A DNA stretch of 16,007 nucleotides from positions 1 through 16,007 of the forward strand of contig CALGLM010000267.1 in NCBI GenBank assembly GCA_937930275.1, written 5' to 3'. Positions 15,538 to 16,007 of the stretch are shown here, piece by piece. The notes beneath the pieces were generated by a model. That model searched no databases. It saw only the letters and a program-made list of their open reading frames with translations, and was not told the origin of the DNA. Position 1 is the stretch's first letter. Each line of letters opens with the position of its first letter. A program made the position numbers and the translations under genes. This stretch comes from an uncultured Ignavibacteria bacterium (GTDB lineage Bacteria; Bacteroidota; Ignavibacteria; Ignavibacteriales; Melioribacteraceae).

Positions 15538-15550
15538 CAAGGTAACCTTG
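15538..15550. repeat. Short palindrome CAAGGTAACCTTG after glgA
   Basis: A 13-base palindrome (6-bp arms around a central A) 25 bp after the glgA stop, with GTAACCTT repeated directly at 15542-15549 and 15551-15558. No T-run follows, so it is not a standard intrinsic terminator. The remaining intergenic DNA up to 15673 shows no gene. Confidence 0.3.
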
Positions 15551-15673
15551 TAACCTTAATTCCCAAAACATGCTATCCCCCCAAAAAGCAGTGAACATAA
15601 GTATTAAAATAAAATAATTATGTTATTATTTGTAAAAGTGTGAGCGAATATTTCTCATGATTTTTTCTTTAAA

Positions 15674-16007
15674 CTATAAATTATTTATTATTTTATCAAA
15701 TTCTATTTTTTTAGTTTTATATATTAAAGAAATATTTAGATGATCAATAAATATTTTTGCAGAAAATCCTTTTTGATAAATTTTGTTAGCCTTTTTAAAG
15801 AGAGTTTTTATCTTTTCTAAACCAGTATCCCCATAGATTTTTTTTGGTACTTTTATATCCAATGATTCACAAATACTTTTTGTATCAACAATAAACCAAT
15901 CTTCAATCATTTTTTCAGCTCTTAGATGAATCACCTGTTTTGCTCCGGCACTTCTCAGTTCGCTTTCTACAATACTCCAATTGATGGGTGGATTAACACA
16001 AAACTCA
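15674..16007 (-). CDS. Unrecognised protein, C-terminal part (N terminus beyond right edge)
   Basis: The frame is open from the right edge to a stop at 15674-15676; 110 residues are visible. A GTG at 15934 could start an 86-residue protein, but the frame continues upstream with sensible sequence (CVNPPINWSIVESELRSAGA), so a longer gene cut by the window is more likely. Visible features are NPPINW, an HLRAEKMIEDWFIVD segment with conserved-looking acidic and aromatic residues, a GDTGLEKIKTLFKKANKIY segment, and FIDHLNISLI. The RAxxMIEDWF pattern is loosely reminiscent of the EaWllaD-type motif in TOPRIM-like and DUF4276-like accessory proteins of mobile or defence loci. That link is weak and no function is assigned. 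It has no sequence tie to glgA, its left neighbour. Confidence 0.65.
   Translation of the reverse strand, partial: EFCVNPPINWSIVESELRSAGAKQVIHLRAEKMIEDWFIVDTKSICESLDIKVPKKIYGDTGLEKIKTLFKKANKIYQKGFSAKIFIDHLNISLIYKTKKIEFDKIINNL

Noticed and set aside
15514..15673. tRNA or other structured RNA gene after glgA
   Set aside because: Only a short palindrome and direct repeats are present; no cloverleaf, anticodon arm or GGTTCRANNCC-like box is visible.
15674..15934. A complete 86-residue gene starting at GTG 15934
   Set aside because: The frame is open to the window edge with protein-like sequence upstream of the GTG and no ribosome binding site, so a truncated longer gene is more likely.

Overview
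The window is AT-rich (by eye about 30% G+C) and densely coded. It reads like a bacterial chromosome segment from the Bacteroidota/Chlorobiota/Ignavibacteriota side of the tree. The reasons are exact TAnnTTTG-type -7 promoter words in two intergenic regions, a full-length GT5 glycogen synthase, and a Cache/HAMP/GAF histidine kinase with an H box and long DHp domain of the kind common in that group. The phylum assignment is inference from style; no rRNA or marker gene is present.

Layout. (1) 1-2498, minus: a large membrane sensor histidine kinase, cut by the left edge just after the start of its ATP-lid region. (2) 4187-2697, minus: a two-gene operon of a small DUF1330 protein and a SpoU/TrmH-family RNA methyltransferase that carries a complete MarR-like winged-helix domain at its C terminus. 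(3) 4188-4404: a divergent promoter region with the same TATATTTGC word facing outwards in both directions. (4) 4405-10989, plus: a two-gene operon of a membrane-anchored SPFH/band-7 protein and, 9 bp later, a 1864-residue fusion. The fusion has a degenerate aminotransferase-like domain, an intact fold-type-I PLP aminotransferase domain and a C-terminal half homologous to phosphoenolpyruvate carboxylase (PEPC). (5) 10990-11153: a short junction between converging genes with two inverted repeats. (6) 13859-11154, minus: a compact operon of an ECF sigma factor, a one-pass anti-sigma factor with a textbook zinc-binding motif and HEAT-like repeats outside the membrane, and an exported DUF4097 beta-solenoid built on an 18-residue period. 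(7) 14029-15513, plus: glycogen synthase glgA, divergent from the sigma operon. (8) 15674-16007, minus: the C-terminal part of an unrecognised protein that continues beyond the right edge.

How it fits together. The most unusual object is the aminotransferase-PEPC fusion. PEPC makes oxaloacetate from PEP and bicarbonate, and an aspartate-type aminotransferase would turn oxaloacetate into aspartate, so one polypeptide could hold two successive steps at the PEP/oxaloacetate/aspartate node. Its promoter-proximal partner is a membrane scaffold protein. That function is inferred: several canonical PEPC catalytic residues are replaced, so a regulatory or altered-specificity role is equally possible. 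The sigma/anti-sigma/solenoid operon looks like an autoregulated envelope-response module, with an ECF-type promoter upstream of the sigma gene.
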